64,000 bases of DNA from Agarophyton chilense (GCA_030374765.1 JARGXX010000011.1:166664-230663); one strand, 5' to 3'. Positions 11,828 to 23,709 are shown, counted from the stretch's first letter. The notes: a model not told the origin generated them from the sequence alone. Program-made: numbers and translations.

Positions 11828-12460
11828 TCAGTACTTCGTCTTTGCGCCATTGGTAGCTAGTACAGCAATGCAGCGAAGCTGCATTGCCTGTACAAGCGTT
11901 TTTAAAACACTTTCCGACAATGTTGAGCACTCTTCGCTAATGCACTTTTTCAAATCCTGTTTTGAAGAAAACTGATTCATTACAGTCACATGTTTTTCAG
12001 CAAACCACTCTTTAGTATGGCGCAAAAGATGTATGGGACAGTTATCTTGTTGTATTATCCAGCTTTTACGATGTCATGTTGCAGCCGATGGCAATAGGTA
12101 ATATTCTTTAGTCTTCGTATATTTTTTAGAATTCTGCATACCTTCAATATAATCCACATCTCTAAGACCATGAAAAGAAAAATATCCCAAACCAGAACAC
12201 TTTCACCCCTCTTCTTGCCTTTTTAACAATATTCAATCTTCTGAGCGAACTTTGTGCCAATAACAGGCTATACTTTACGAACCCTCTGGAGAAAACCTTT
12301 TTTGGTCAGTAAAACTAAAATTTTCCATTCAGCTTATGTCCATGTACAACCTGTTATTGCCCAATAACCACGTACATTTTTATATATAGTTTTCAACAAA
12401 AATGACTTCTTCATGTTCTTGTATTGGAACTCGTTTCCCACACGTAGCAGAACCCAAGAA
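11828..12460 (-). pseudogene. Tc1-like DDE transposase remnant
   Basis: The minus strand codes, with several stops and frameshifts, for the central and C-terminal parts of a Tc1 transposase. A Thr-Asp-Gln-Lys-Arg-Phe stretch lies near 12,310 (normally (S/T)DE). A Leu-Val-Trp motif follows, then Gly-Met-Gln-Asn-x-x-x-Tyr, then the diagnostic Gln-Gln-Asp-Asn-Cys-Pro-Ile-His near 12,030, and a Thr-Lys-Tyr C-terminus with stop at 11828. One catalytic Asp survives, but the open frame is only 65 codons, so the gene is dead. Left of it, 11,609 and 11,775 hold related GTCAAAA-TATAG/TATCGG words about 165 bp apart that could be an IR/DR end. The N-terminus and right end were not found. Confidence 0.7.
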
Positions 12461-13078
12461 ATAGTTGACGTAAAGCACTCAGTTTAGAAAAGGTCTTTAG
12501 CTTCAAAACTGCTTCTAAAGTACGTAAAAGTTCCTGAAACAAACGCTTTTTTTTTCAGAAGCAGACACTTTTTTCTGTTTACTACTTCATTTTCCGTTTC
12601 ATAGGCTTCGAGACATTTTGAGAATTTTGTCACAACAGTTTTAGATCTTTTGATTTCATTTCCAATCTCTCTGTGGGTTTAATTGTTTCGAAAATCAGCA
12701 ATAATAGCCCTTTTTGGTTCAGAAGTAGGGATGGTACCTCCAGGCATTTTCAGTGGAAACTTTGCGATTCTACACTGTATAGGGGCTGTCTGTACCTATC
12801 TTCTATAGTAGATAGAGGTGTGTTTCTTTTTAAAATGAAGGTTTGGCGCAGAAAGAAGTGTTTCAGTTTTGATCTTTTAGTTTTGGAAACAGTGGAAACC
12901 AGACTGCTCCGTAGAACACTCCCGTCTTTGCATCTCCCATCTACCTGCTGCTGCAACACATAAGCTCAACTGTGCCTCTGTGAAGAAGCACCGTTGTGGT
13001 AAATTCGAAAACCAATGTCGTGTTGGTTATTTCTGAATTTCGGACAGACAGAGAGGACCGTACTGTTGCCAGATACAC
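12461..13078. other. No gene recognised
   Basis: Probably the N-terminal part of the Tc1 remnant and flanking DNA. Only short ORFs (96 codons or fewer) are present, on both strands, without motifs. The same sequence recurs at 48209-48826. Confidence 0.35.
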
Positions 13079-13288
13079 TTATCTCTTCCAGGTGTAGTCA
13101 CAGGCCCACACTTGCCGTTCTCTTCCAAACACGCTCGCGTCATCTCTCCTGAGAAAGACGTAGTCGCTGTAACCGGGCTCTGAAATAGTTCTTATGGCAC
13201 ACTGTGCACATTCTTGGGTTACGAACACCCGACAAACAGTGAAAAGCAAAGCGGAGCCAATTGTCCACAATTTATTTGATAGCTTCAT
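13079..13288 (-). CDS. Possible small secreted Cys-containing protein
   Basis: A 69-residue ORF starting at the ATG 13288-13286. An upstream in-frame start exists, but this one gives Met-Lys-Leu-Ser followed by a hydrophobic stretch, a plausible signal peptide. The mature part has three Cys residues and aromatic Tyr/Trp positions, with no known domain. A TTTATAAAG box lies on the same strand at 13439-13431, about 145 bp upstream. The frame after the stop continues with more Cys codons in another phase, so an intron or frameshift near 13,079 is possible. The identical copy is at 48827-49036. Confidence 0.3.
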   Translation of the reverse strand: MKLSNKLWTIGSALLFTVCRVFVTQECAQCAIRTISEPGYSDYVFLRRDDASVFGRERQVWACDYTWKR

Positions 13289-13299
13289 TGTGATCCAGT

Positions 13300-14594
13300 G
13301 GATTCCGGTCCAAAAGATCTTATCCAACTTTGACGAGATGATGCTCTAGATGCACCAGATGGTGCTATTCTGTTCTTGGTGAAACTATGAGCTCAAACGC
13401 GTTCCTTGATGTTCTGCTTATAATGACAAACTTTATAAACAAGCAGCCAACTCTGAAAGCATTTCACTTGGGGGTTTTTGTGAGAGATTCCCTTACAAAA
13501 TGATTGCTCCGCAAATGCCGGCTTGTAGCATCAGAAAAACGCCATGACCCTGCCTATGCGTGTAGACCGGAAAGCGCAGCTCGACTACCTGTTGCCATGT
13601 CAGGAAGTGGAGATAGTAGGGGCGTAATGCCGTCAACTGAATTGATTAGATGCGATATGAAACCAATGACTACAAAGGAAATAGTCTTTGTTTGCCAGTG
13701 ATCCCTGATACCAACTCTGTTGCACTAGTTGGCCACCTTCTCTCCAGTTTGGGGTAGAACAGCCAGCTACCAAGGGCTGTATTACGTACCATGAGCACGG
13801 CAAACACATACGGGCTGAAGAGCTTTCATAGGCTTGGTAGACAAATCGGGCTGCTATTGCGGACTGCATGCTCTTAGTCAAATCACGAGAACAGGACGTT
13901 GAAGTACAACATCTCGGCGATTCGCGCTGCTTGCCAGCCAACAAGCACTGAAAAAAGACCCGATAGTAGCCGATCTCAGATGGTCACCTTGTGTAACCAA
14001 GCTTGATAGCAGTCATGCTAACGAGATGCTTTCAGGGAGACGGAGATGTTGACGTTTTGTATGGCAGATGACAAGTTGTTGTTGTTCAAGTCACGATTTG
14101 GGTTCATTGTCGAGGGAAGAAGTGTTCAAACAAACAGTCGTTGCCTCTCCTCGGTTTGAGAGGGTGGCGAGGTAGTAGGTTTTATATCTCCCGTAAACCC
14201 TGCAAAACCAGGAGATCCCTTGTAGCCAGAATCACAGGGGGCCATTACAGTGCCTACAATCACTATCTTCGCCTTTCTATCGTAACACTAATCAACACAG
14301 ACGAGGGACCGCAAATTCATCTCTTCTATCAACAAGCTTCTCCAAGGGAGCTATGCCAACGCTGTTCCATCAAGAAGCCCTTCCGATTGTACAGCACGCC
14401 TCTTTCTGACTTCAGTGCAAACTGCGAGAATAGTGCATATAAACTTAGGCTTCTCATCTTTGAGACAGAAACGCTCATATGCGCCCAGATATAAGCATTT
14501 TTGGCCTTTGAACGACCAGCGAGACAGCGCGTGAAAATAGGCCGATTCAATTTGCCCTTCTCAATTTCATTCAAGCGTAGAATCTACGGGATGA
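13300..14594. other. Probably eroded coding DNA, unresolved
   Basis: Plus-strand patches (for example 14141-14494, 117 codons) and a minus-strand ORF (13633-13944, 103 codons) look protein-like but carry stops and no motif I can name. They may be exons or frameshifted pieces of the ORF that continues at 14595. The second copy is at 49048-50342. Confidence 0.3.
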
Positions 14595-14786
14595 CTTCAT
14601 GGTTGGAAGCAAGGCTTCGGACACAATAAAACCTGTCCTTTTAGAAGGATTAAGAGTAGCAATGAGGGAGATGTCATTGCCAACTGGAAGCAAGAAAGAG
14701 CAAAGGAGGCACACGGTGTCTGTATCTATTCTTTTAGTAACCTCGAAGAAAAGGTACTGGTGCAGTGGTACACAAACAGTCTACGC
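14595..14786 (+). pseudogene. ORF interrupted by element Z, left part
   Basis: Open plus-strand frame from just after a TGA at 14592-14594. It reaches Z in the middle of a Leu codon at 14781, and the same frame resumes at 32043 on the far side of Z. Joined with one target-site copy it gives about 117 codons ending at TAG 32199-32201. The product is basic and has a Leu-Val-Gln-Trp-Tyr ... Ser-Trp-Glu-Asp pattern faintly like a chromodomain. This is weak evidence and the origin (host exon or older transposon) is unknown. The left part is repeated at 50343-50534. Confidence 0.4.
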
Positions 14787-15052
14787 TGTTGGAACGGTGT
14801 ACATCGTGATCGTGCTGTTTGCGTAGTGTGCGCTCGCGCGGTGTGGGCACAGGCGCAGGAAAGAGGGGGGCAAAGAAGCAGGCCGCAACAAACTCTTCGG
14901 TCTGGCCACTTCTCCCCGGGCTGGCCCCATCCGTTAGGCGCCAGCCCGCTTTACCTAGTAATCGCTCCTTCTCCCGGGCCGCTCCTCTGGGAGGGGCGCG
15001 GGAGGGGCGCGAGGTGCGCTCAGCGGAGAGACAGCTCTGACAGGCTGTCACA
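14787..15052 (-). repeat. 3' LTR of element Z
   Basis: 266 bp, GC-rich. It pairs with the 5' LTR at 31538-32037 with about 14 mismatches by eye. Confidence 0.9.
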
Positions 15053-15065
15053 CTCCCCCAGTTTG
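15053..15065 (-). other. Polypurine tract of element Z
   Basis: Minus-strand CAAACTGGGGGAG directly upstream of the 3' LTR. It shows that the region up to RNase H, including the antisense ORF, lies inside the element as reverse-transcribed. Confidence 0.75.
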
Positions 15066-15709
15066 CGGGAATGGTAGTGCCGTAAAGTTGTCCGCTGATC
15101 CGCCGTGGTCTCGGAAACGCAACGGGTTGAAGGAGCAAAAAAAGCGCGCCTGCGCTGCGCCGTGAGCGTCAGGTAGTGCGGTCACCGGCGGCCGCGGGTC
15201 AGTATAAACGCTAGGTGGTAGGGCGCACGGCAGTAGCACGTTAACGAAGATCAAGCGCGACGCTCCAGTGACGAGCCCACCAATCCTTAGGTTGGGTGGG
15301 GCTCAAAGGAGCAAGTAGTCAACCAGAATCCCGTCCCTCGAAATGATTCAGGCGCGTGCGCGGGTGTGGCTAGTCGAGGCGGAGGATCAAAACGGACCAT
15401 CGCGAGAAGATTCACGAAGCGGGAAGCAATTCCCCGCGTGGCGCGATGGTGCCGCCTTCCCCCTCGACGGTCACACGGGCGGTCATGCAAGAGGTTCGAA
15501 ATATGATGCGCAATTGGGAACATCCACTCCGATCGTTGTCAACGGGGGCTCCTGTATGGCGCAATACTCGATTAAGAAGCGGTGTGTTGAAGGCTGCAGG
15601 GACGAAGCTAGTGGTCAGAAAAGCAGGACTTTCGAGGATGTGGTCACGAAGAGGATCCAGGAGCGTGTGAGGAATCACACAAAAACTGACGGACTCGTCC
15701 CGCAACTGT
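15066..15709. other. Internal Z sequence left of the antisense ORF
   Basis: GC-rich. Plus-strand ORFs 15343-15717 and 15446-15670 and a minus ORF 15412-15756 overlap without motifs. The frame of the antisense ORF is open back to the stop at 15668-15670, so a start upstream of 15710 cannot be excluded. Confidence 0.4.
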
Positions 15710-16863
15710 ATGAATGAGGGAAAAAGTAAGTGGACCTTGGAAGAAGTGTTTGCCATCGCGCGTAGCGACCAGAATCGTCAGGAGAGGTACTTGCTACAGC
15801 ATGTAGACGGCCGCCACCGTTATTGCAGGTGGCCAGAACTGGTGGCCATTGCTGGAAGGGCCATTGCAGAGTGGTGTCGTGCGCGCCCAGGACGGGGGCT
15901 GGAGCACGGCAAGGCTGCACGGCTTGGGTTGTACCAACATATGGACGGCGGTGAAGAGTGGAAAATCGATGCGGTGATATATGTGCCTCACGACACAGTC
16001 CTTCGATCGGAACGAGGAGTGCTTCGCGTGAGTGGGCCTGCATATTATGCACGCAATCATGATGAGCCTGAGTGGGGCTGGCATCAGGTACATCTATACA
16101 CGGTTCAAGGGATTGGTTTGGCAAACGCTTTGTCCCATCAAGGCATATGGCACGGGCGCATTGGTTGCACTTTGGAGCACGATGCTCATACAGATTCGTA
16201 TCAGATTGAACCAACTTGCGACGCAAGTGTAATTGATGCGCTCGATAGCTACTGTTATCGGTATCCTCTGGTCCCAGTGCGGGTCTCGAGCCCTGGGGCG
16301 AGACCATCGTCTGAGTGTACCAGTGAGCATGAGCTGCGCGGAGATCGGATTATTGTGTGTAAAACAGCAGAGGTATGCTTGCAAGCGTCATTAGCAAACG
16401 CCATTTCGGAGGTGATCGGTGAGGAGTACGCAAGGGAAGTGATGTTAAATCCAGTTCTTCCTGTAATGCTTTCTTCAAAAGCGCGGCTCAGTGGGTTAAC
16501 ATCAATGCGAAAAGGGTGCTCTTGAAACGAGTGCGGATCGACTCAGCGTCGGGGATCGGCAAGATGGAGTGGCTTCTCTCGCAAAACACCGGGGTGTTTT
16601 TGGTGCGACTTCGTGCGCAAAATGTGGATCATGTCGTGTGTGTGAACGCGACCAAGGGCCATATTTTAGATGCAGTCGAGCAGAATCCATTGCGTTTCTG
16701 CGAGCGAGCAATCGAGTGCTGTGTTGGAGATCCAGCTCGGTATGAGAGGATATTGGAGATTAGAAAGGTGAGAGAGGTTACGGCATCCACTGTGAAGAAC
16801 CAAAATGCATCCAGCTCGAGTGCGAAAAGGCGCAAACGTAAGAGAGAACAAGGAGAAGTTTGA
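15710..16863 (+). pseudogene. Antisense ORF in Z, cysteine-peptidase-like
   Basis: Two overlapping plus-strand frames (15710-16525, 271 codons; 16423-16863, open to TGA 16861-16863) join by a frameshift between about 16,423 and 16,525. The order is an N-terminal part with Trp-Thr-Leu-Glu-Glu and several His/Trp residues, then Cys-Leu-Gln-Ala-Ser-Leu-Ala-Asn-Ala at about 16,375, then Gly-Val-Phe-Leu-Val-Arg and Asp-His-Val-Val-Cys-Val-Asn about 16,590-16,655, then Ile-Leu-Asp, and a Lys/Arg-rich tail. A Cys on a helix followed by His and Asn/Asp on strands is the layout of papain-fold and OTU-like cysteine peptidases. This is inference from the pattern; I name no family. It runs opposite to Z and ends 14 bp from the Z polyprotein stop. 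It could instead be cargo captured by Z. The copy at 51458-52611 is identical. Confidence 0.5.
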
Positions 16864-16877
16864 ATGTAGTTGGGAAT

Positions 16878-18972
16878 TTAAGAAGAATGTGTAGCAGTGA
16901 TTGATAATGGTATGTCTTCGGGAATTATTCCTTCAGACATTATCTTGTTCAACTCCTTGAAGGCATGAGGATTGATTTTTGTCAATGCGTCAGCCGGGTT
17001 CTTCGGTTCAGGAATCCAGTCCAGAGGGTTTATCTCGTGAGCTTCGAAGGAGTCCCCTAACCTTGAGACCGTTGGACGAAGTCGATAGTCCTTCTGCTCA
17101 TGCAGCGTAGAAATTGTGCTATAGAGACCATACGAATCTACTAGCATCTGCAGTGTTGGCCATGGGGCCTTCCCGTTTTCGTCCGAAAGGTAAGGAAGTG
17201 TTTCAGCGAGGTAAATAGCCCGGTTGGCGGTGTGGGCAGCGGCAAGAATATCCGCGCCTGCAGAAGAGAAGGACACCCGACTCTGTTTGGAGCTTTGCCA
17301 GGTTAACGTGTGGTACCTTGTTTGAGAAGCATGGCTTTAGTCCAGGCCACAAAGAAGTCCTGTTTGGCCGTAAGAACTCGAACCAGATGCGGCATCACTG
17401 AACGCAAGCACTCGCACATCCAACGCTCGTTTAGACAGCGGAGATTCCGGTGCTTGGAAAAGGAGTGCCGGTGCTAACGACCGGATGTGAGAGAGCTTCA
17501 AGCGTGAAACATTCTGCTGCAGCTTGCTCGCGACGAGCGAAGCTTGTGGGAGAATACCGTGTCCTAGAAAGTTCAACTTTCCGGTTAAGCTTTGAAACTC
17601 ACGAAGTTCGGCTGTGCAATCTTCATCGTTTTGTTTCTTGCGGCTGTGCGCAAGATCGATTTGTTCGATGGAAGCAAGGAACTCTTCCATACTCAGCTTG
17701 ATGCTGAAGTCTGGGAGTTGCTTGATGAAGAGACTGTTGAAGACGATGTCGGTGCCGTAGTTGAACCTCCCGACATCGAACTTGGCCGAGATATTCTCGC
17801 GTAGCTCTTTCAGATGCGAAGGAGTTCCTGCGAAGATCATGTCATCAACAACTTTGGCTAAGATCAGAGTAATTTCTCCTGACTTCCAAAGCAAGAACAG
17901 TTGTGGCACTCCGGGAACGGATACGAAACCGGAGTCGAGTAGCCATTCTTCCACGCAAAGCTGCCAGAGCCTTCGTGAATCGACGAGTCCATATGCTGGC
18001 GCCAAAAGCTTCCATACTTCATCGATATATGTTGTCCATCCGGGCGGCGGACGCACGTATATATCACGATTGAGACGGCCGGCTTGTAGGTAAGCGGACT
18101 TGACGTCGAGGGAGGCGATTGTAAAATGGAACGACGAAGCAATTGAGAGAAGTAACCGAATGGTGGGGAACTGAGCAGTTGAGGAGTCCGAACGGAGATC
18201 GTTCTTCTCGCGATCTTTGTTCCCATGTGGAACCAGTCGGCATTTGAGTTTCATCGTATCAATCTGACCATCGTGCTTTATGACGAAGAAGTGATGCGAT
18301 GAGATTAGGTTTGCGTTCTTGGGAAGAGAAAGTATTGACACTGGGCGATAAGCTTTGCGCTCGTGGTAGCATTGTTTCTCCTTTGCTATTGCTTCATCCA
18401 GTAACCATCTCGGAGCACATTGGAGCTTGTGTTCGGATAGCGGCTCATTCCCCAAGCGTTGATACAAGTCCTTAAGGATGACTTGCTTGGTCGATTGCAA
18501 GGACGTCATGGGGGGAAGACCGTCCAGGTTAGCCGAGGGTTGATATTGGCCTATATCCTTGGACGGCATGTTGAGAGGACGGACAACTTGGCTTCTTGAG
18601 AGGTAGGCAGAGCTGAAGGGGTGATCATCCCACTCGTCGAAAGCGGTGTCGAACTCTAGATCGTCACGGAGGACGGGGGCATGATCGGTCACACGGATTA
18701 GTTCACTATCTGGTGAGGGCTGGCGTTCCTCTTGGATGTCTTGTAGCTCCGGCTCGTGTGATTCCGGAAATTCAGCTGACCCTAGTTCGATTCTTTCGAC
18801 TTCTAGTAACAGCTGGGAAGAAGGACGAATTCGAAGATCCTCGTAAGCTACTGTATACGTATACCCGCGGAGGTCCTTAGTGGCGCACACAATTACGTAG
18901 TGCTGAAAGACTTCCTTCACGTATCCAGCGTACCATTTTCCACGCTTCGTGGTCTTTTTGAAGAAGTATACA
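16878..18972 (-). pseudogene. Element Z reverse transcriptase-RNase H
   Basis: A copia-type RVT_2 domain: Ala-Arg/Lys-Cys-Arg-Leu-Val-Pro-His-Gly-Asn, then Leu-Asp-Val-Lys-Ser-Ala-Tyr-Leu-Gln (first catalytic Asp), Ala-Tyr-Gly-Leu-Val-Asp, and Val-Val-Asp-Asp in place of Tyr-Val-Asp-Asp. RNase H follows with Phe-Ser-Asp-Ala, Ala-Asp-Ile-Leu-Ala-Ala and a C-terminal Pro-Ala-Asp-Ala-Leu-Thr-Lys. One in-frame TAA at 17337-17339 breaks it between the Asp and the next RNase H motif; otherwise the frame is open for about 700 codons. The upstream edge is the insertion site of element A. The first codons (18972 on) continue the frame of 24212-23969. The same stop is present in the second copy (52626-54720), so it predates the duplication. 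Confidence 0.85.
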
Positions 18973-19231
18973 AATGAATAATTGAGAATACGGTTGACAG
19001 TGGTAGCGGTATCAGATAACGATCAGAGGTAGTTTATCAAAAAATGGGGAGAACCTCTGTGAAGGTCCACTTCTCAAGAACAAGTGCAGTGTTCTGTCTT
19101 ATATATCAGATGGTCTATTGCATGTCAGTACTCACACAGATTCATTGTTGCATGGACAGTTTCTCACAGCCGGTTACTTGACCAGTACTTCACGTCCATT
19201 GAAAGTGAGTCTCTGTAACTCAACATTCACA
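18973..19231 (-). repeat. 3' LTR of element A, copy 1
   Basis: 259 bp; pairs with 23710-23968. Confidence 0.93.
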
Positions 19232-19255
19232 TTGATTCTCTTTTCTTTTTGAACC

Positions 19256-22200
19256 TCAACCTGTAGAGTATTTGCTTTCTTTTGTCTCTGACTCAGTAAA
19301 TCCGAGTGCTAGCTTTCCAGAGTACAATGTCACGTTCAGCGTCTCGCAAAGAGGGCTGTTTGGTTTTGTCAGCGGATCAGCAATGTTCAGCTTTCCTGGT
19401 ATCCACGATATTTTGTTGACGTTGTGTGTTTCAAATTCATACCTGATAACACTCACATCTCCTCTTATAGATTTGTCAATCGAGTTTCGGCATGTGGACA
19501 ATGATGTAAATAGATCTTTGGAATCAAGCACCAATATCACTTCTATTTCCATTGTTAGCAGCTGTCTGTAGGCATCAGCGATTCGTTTGGCGTCATCAAT
19601 TGCTTCTCCAGCAGCCAATATTTCTGCAGCGCCGATTGATTTCACTGGTCGCTTAGATTTGTGACTACACCAAGAGATGGTGTGAAAAATAGCCCCTTCT
19701 TGACATTGCCCAAATAGCAGGCCAATACAAAAACCAAGCTGGCCATGATCAACCAGTCGACTAGCATCAGAAAAGGCGAGGACTGACATTTGGTATGAGC
19801 TCTTGTCTCGGGGTCTTGTGTATTGTATAGTTGTCCCCAGTTTTTTCAGTAGTCGTAAAATGTTAATCTGTGAGATTAGCGTATGGACTGTTCCTTGCGG
19901 TATCTTTTGCTGTAAATAGCTCGCATAAAAGGCACACAGCGGCGAAGCTGCTATACCAAGCCATCCAAGTGAACTGCTGACAGATCGGAAGCTTTTTTCT
20001 TCAATCGCAGTCATTTTCTCATTGATTTCTCTTCGTCTCTGTCTGCTTATAGGGAATGACTCCAACAACTGCAGTTTAGCATCTGCATTGACATGAATAG
20101 TGAAATCATCTTCCTGAGAAATTTGTAGTCCATAAAACAGAAATGTGCCAGGACCATAACATATCGTACCGAGTTCATACGAGGCTTGAATTTTCTGGAT
20201 TGTTTCCTCAACTAAATCCCTCGGACCTCCAAGAAGGACATCGTCAACGATTTTGACAGCGACTAAAATTAGTTTTCCAGTCATATCAGTCTTAAGGAAC
20301 ATTTGCGGGATAAAAAGTATTTGAACGAATCCGAAAGACTTCAAAAGATTGTCACTGAGCTCTTGCCACTTGGCGTTGGCATTTACCAAGCCATAGGCCG
20401 CAGTTAGCAATAGCCATAGGTGATTCTTGTCCAAACTTTCTCTGGGAGGAATAACATAAACATCTCTTAAGCTTTTCCAGTCTGGAGGAACGCGCTCTTA
20501 AAATCGATTTTAGCTATACACCACTTGAAGATAGTTGCCAGTGACAAAAGTATTCGTATCCCAGCAGGTGAACACGTCGCTGAATCTGTTTTCAGGTCAT
20601 TTTTCTCGCGATCCATGTTTCCGTGTGGGGCTATGCGTGCTTTCATCTGAAGGGTGTTGTCATCATTATTCTTAATCTTGTATATGACATGGCTAGAGAT
20701 TATGTTGGCATTCCGTGGGATATCTGATTTGTGTACCACGTTAACTGTCTCTTTGAACTTCTTCTCTTCTTTCTCATAAGCATTAATCAGTGGGAATGAC
20801 GTGAAACCTTGAGCTTGAAAAAATTGAAAATCTTTCAATCCGAAATGATTCTTGTAGTGTTGGAGAACTTCTTGCTCAGAGCTTGTAATCTTCAGTGGAA
20901 TCACAGAGTTTGCTTCTAGGATGTCGGTGTTATTGTATCTCCAGGTCTCTTGTTCAAGATCTAGTGTCTCAGTCTCACCGTCATCATAATTAACAGTGAC
21001 CTTGTTATCATCTGCAGCTCCAATTGTTCCAGGGTAATACACATTGTCTAGAGGCCAAAATACCTCGATGTTGTCCCCACTCGAGGGAAGGGCATTATAA
21101 CTATCACCTGTTCCATTCTGAAACGTTTGATCAACATAGGGTTCAATATTTTCTTCTTTGCATGCCTTGGAGTGACCATATTTTGGAGAAGTAACTGCAG
21201 GGGGGGTGGATAAAACCGTTTCAATACACTCATCAACGTTCCATTCCAATATGTCAATTGCTTCTTGTATCATTGATGCAATGCTGTCTTCTTTGAGGGC
21301 AGGGCGAACATCTTCGATAGCAGCTGTTAAATTTTTTCCGCGCTTCCCGGGTACTGATATTATTCCGGTAGCTTTGTCAAACGAAAGAATCACTTTCGGA
21401 GCAGACCATTTACCTCGTTTGGCATTTTGCTCTTTGATAAATATCTGCACCTGATCACCAACTGCCAAGGGAATGTCAGTGATTGTTTTGGACCTTAAAA
21501 TCAATGTAAGCTTCCTTTTTGCAATGAGATCTTCATGAGCTTCTAGTATCTCGTCCGGGATGGGAAGAGGGAATGCCCCATTCAGGACTGGTCTTGTGTA
21601 TCCTTTTGCCATCTCTTGTGCAGAGCATATATCATTCCCGTATAAATCATTGGAAATCCTTAGAGCTTGTTGAACAATTTGTTTTTCTGTGTCTGACAAA
21701 CAATCAGTAGCTGAGTGCTTAAGACGAAGGTATATATCTCGTATTATTCTATGCTTTGATTCGATTACATTCTTGTTGTGCCGTCTCGGAGGAATTGGTC
21801 TCGCTTCAATACCGTAGTTGTGTAGGTAAGAGGTAAATTCTGTCGCTTTGAAAGCCGGGTCAAACAAAACACTTTGAGGGACCCAAAACGGTGTTACCCA
21901 TAGTAGCTCAAAAATACGAATGGCCTCAGCCATAGACGTGTTAGGAACTACGTCACCAGTGGAGTATCTAGATTTGGAGTCCATGATATGAAAGACGCAG
22001 TTCGCTTCCAAAAAGAAGTGATCAATACACACAACGTCATTGAACTCTCTGTTCACGGTGCTCAAGGACACCTTACGTGTGGCTCTTGGCTCAGAGGTAC
22101 ATAAACAGTGCTCGCATTTTTCCAGTATCAGTGACAAATACTTCTGCACATCGGGGCTCCATAGTTTGTTTCTTTCCAATAATATCTTGATATCCGAATA

Positions 22201-23706
22201 AGAAGAATGACCACAAACATGCTGATGCACTTTGTCAACCAATTTCTTGAGCTCTTTCCAAGGCCTGCTGGAGTTCTCTCCATCAAACTGAGCAGCCGCA
22301 CAGAATAGCTCTGTTGAATTATTTTGTTTCGGAGTATAAAATTTTGGTACAAATACATTGAACGGTATGTAGCTGTGGTACGAGCTATCCTCAAGAGCAA
22401 TCGAATCTTGCAAACCAGGAAGAACTAACCTGTTTGCATCAACGTGTAAGATGTTACATTTCCGGGTAACATTTCTTCCTATGACCCACTGCGAGGATCC
22501 CTGAATCACAAGGTGCGTAACAGATGCAGTGTTTCCCATATCCGTCCTTACATTAAATTTGACAGATCCAAGTATGCGTCGCTGTTCACTGGCATGCTGG
22601 CCGGAGCCATACTGCCACACGCTTCCTTGTTGTATGCCCTCGGGTAGTGGTTCGAATGTCCCGTTCCACCCAGGCAAAACGGTAGGCTGTAGCATTTTGA
22701 ATTCAGTGATACCAATTCCGCTATACGGTGCACCATCATCTAACAACGGGCCAATAATAGGTTCTGGAGCTTCATAGGCTGGAGCGAGATAATGCAGGTT
22801 TGCCATGTTGAACGTTATCGTTTTCTTTTGGTTCTCAGACGGAGTTGACTGCTTCTCTTGCGTCTCACTAGACATGGTCCCAGGTTTCAAGGACCCATCG
22901 GCATTGTGATCAACAGCCCAATGTCCGTACTTGTGACATTTCCGACACTTACTTTTGCTTTTCAGATCCAGAAGCGCATCAGGGGACAGTTTTCGGCGTG
23001 GATGCCTATTGAATCCATTGATTGAATTGGTTGATAAGGTTTCCATCGGCTCTGTAGTTGTGTGATCACACTGACGAAGCACAGATGCAACTTTTTCGTA
23101 GGATACGGCTTGTAGAAATGCTTCCGTGTCAGCATTAGTAGCAATCGAATCATTGGTAGCAACAGCAGCAAGCACCGATACTCGTTGCCCATTTTCAACA
23201 CCAGAGTTTGCAAGTAACATGAATGCATTCATTGCCTCCGGCAATTTGCAACTACCAGATGTAGCAGTCAGTTTGGATACTTGAGCTGCAAAGCGTGCCT
23301 CGAAGTTTAGATAGCTCTCATTACCGCGGCGACGAGTGTTTAGCATTGTCATGAACGCTTGATAAACCTCACTAACCACAGAGAGAGAATCACGTCTGTA
23401 AATTGCATTCACGATAACCTTATGTCCATCAACGGCTCGAATATCTTCAGCGGATATCGCTTTGCAAAGATCCTTGGCTCTACCGTAGAGCTGTGACTGT
23501 AGCATAATTCCCCTTAGCGCACTTGGAATCTTATTAGAATTTGAATCTGGTAGCATATCATGGAACGAATTCCATAAATCAACGGAAGAGGCATATTCTT
23601 CCTGGTTTCCAAGACCATCAGTCCAAGGGACACTTTTGAGGTCCCAAGAAAATCTTGGCCGCGTTGGTAGCCCCTTCGGTAACGTAGAATCTGGGTCTGG
23701 GCCCAT
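19256..23706 (-). pseudogene. Element A polyprotein, copy 1, frameshifted
   Basis: The frame opens at ATG 23706 and runs 1,079 codons to a TAA created at about 20,467. There the sequence has AA where copy 2 has TCA on the plus strand, a net loss of one base that falls just after the first catalytic region of the reverse transcriptase (Lys-Ala then stop). The frame continues from 20434 to 19256 for the rest of the reverse transcriptase and RNase H. Gag, protease, integrase and the Tudor-like domain are therefore still open, but no complete reverse transcriptase can be made. See 55004-59455 for the domain description. Confidence 0.9.
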
Positions 23707-23709
23707 AAC
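23697..23709 (-). other. Primer-binding site of element A, copy 1
   Basis: Minus-strand GTTATGGGCCCAG directly after the 5' LTR. The ATG inside is the polyprotein start. Confidence 0.8.

Noticed and set aside
14760-15077. GC-rich plus-strand ORFs over the Z LTR
   Set aside because: They read through LTR sequence and have no motif; chance ORFs of a GC-rich LTR that extend the interrupted ORF.
15675-16307. 210-codon minus-strand ORF as a sense envelope-like gene of Z
   Set aside because: No signal peptide or membrane segment, and the plus-strand frame over the same bases has motif-like structure and runs to the tail-to-tail end of Z; the minus frame is more likely its shadow.
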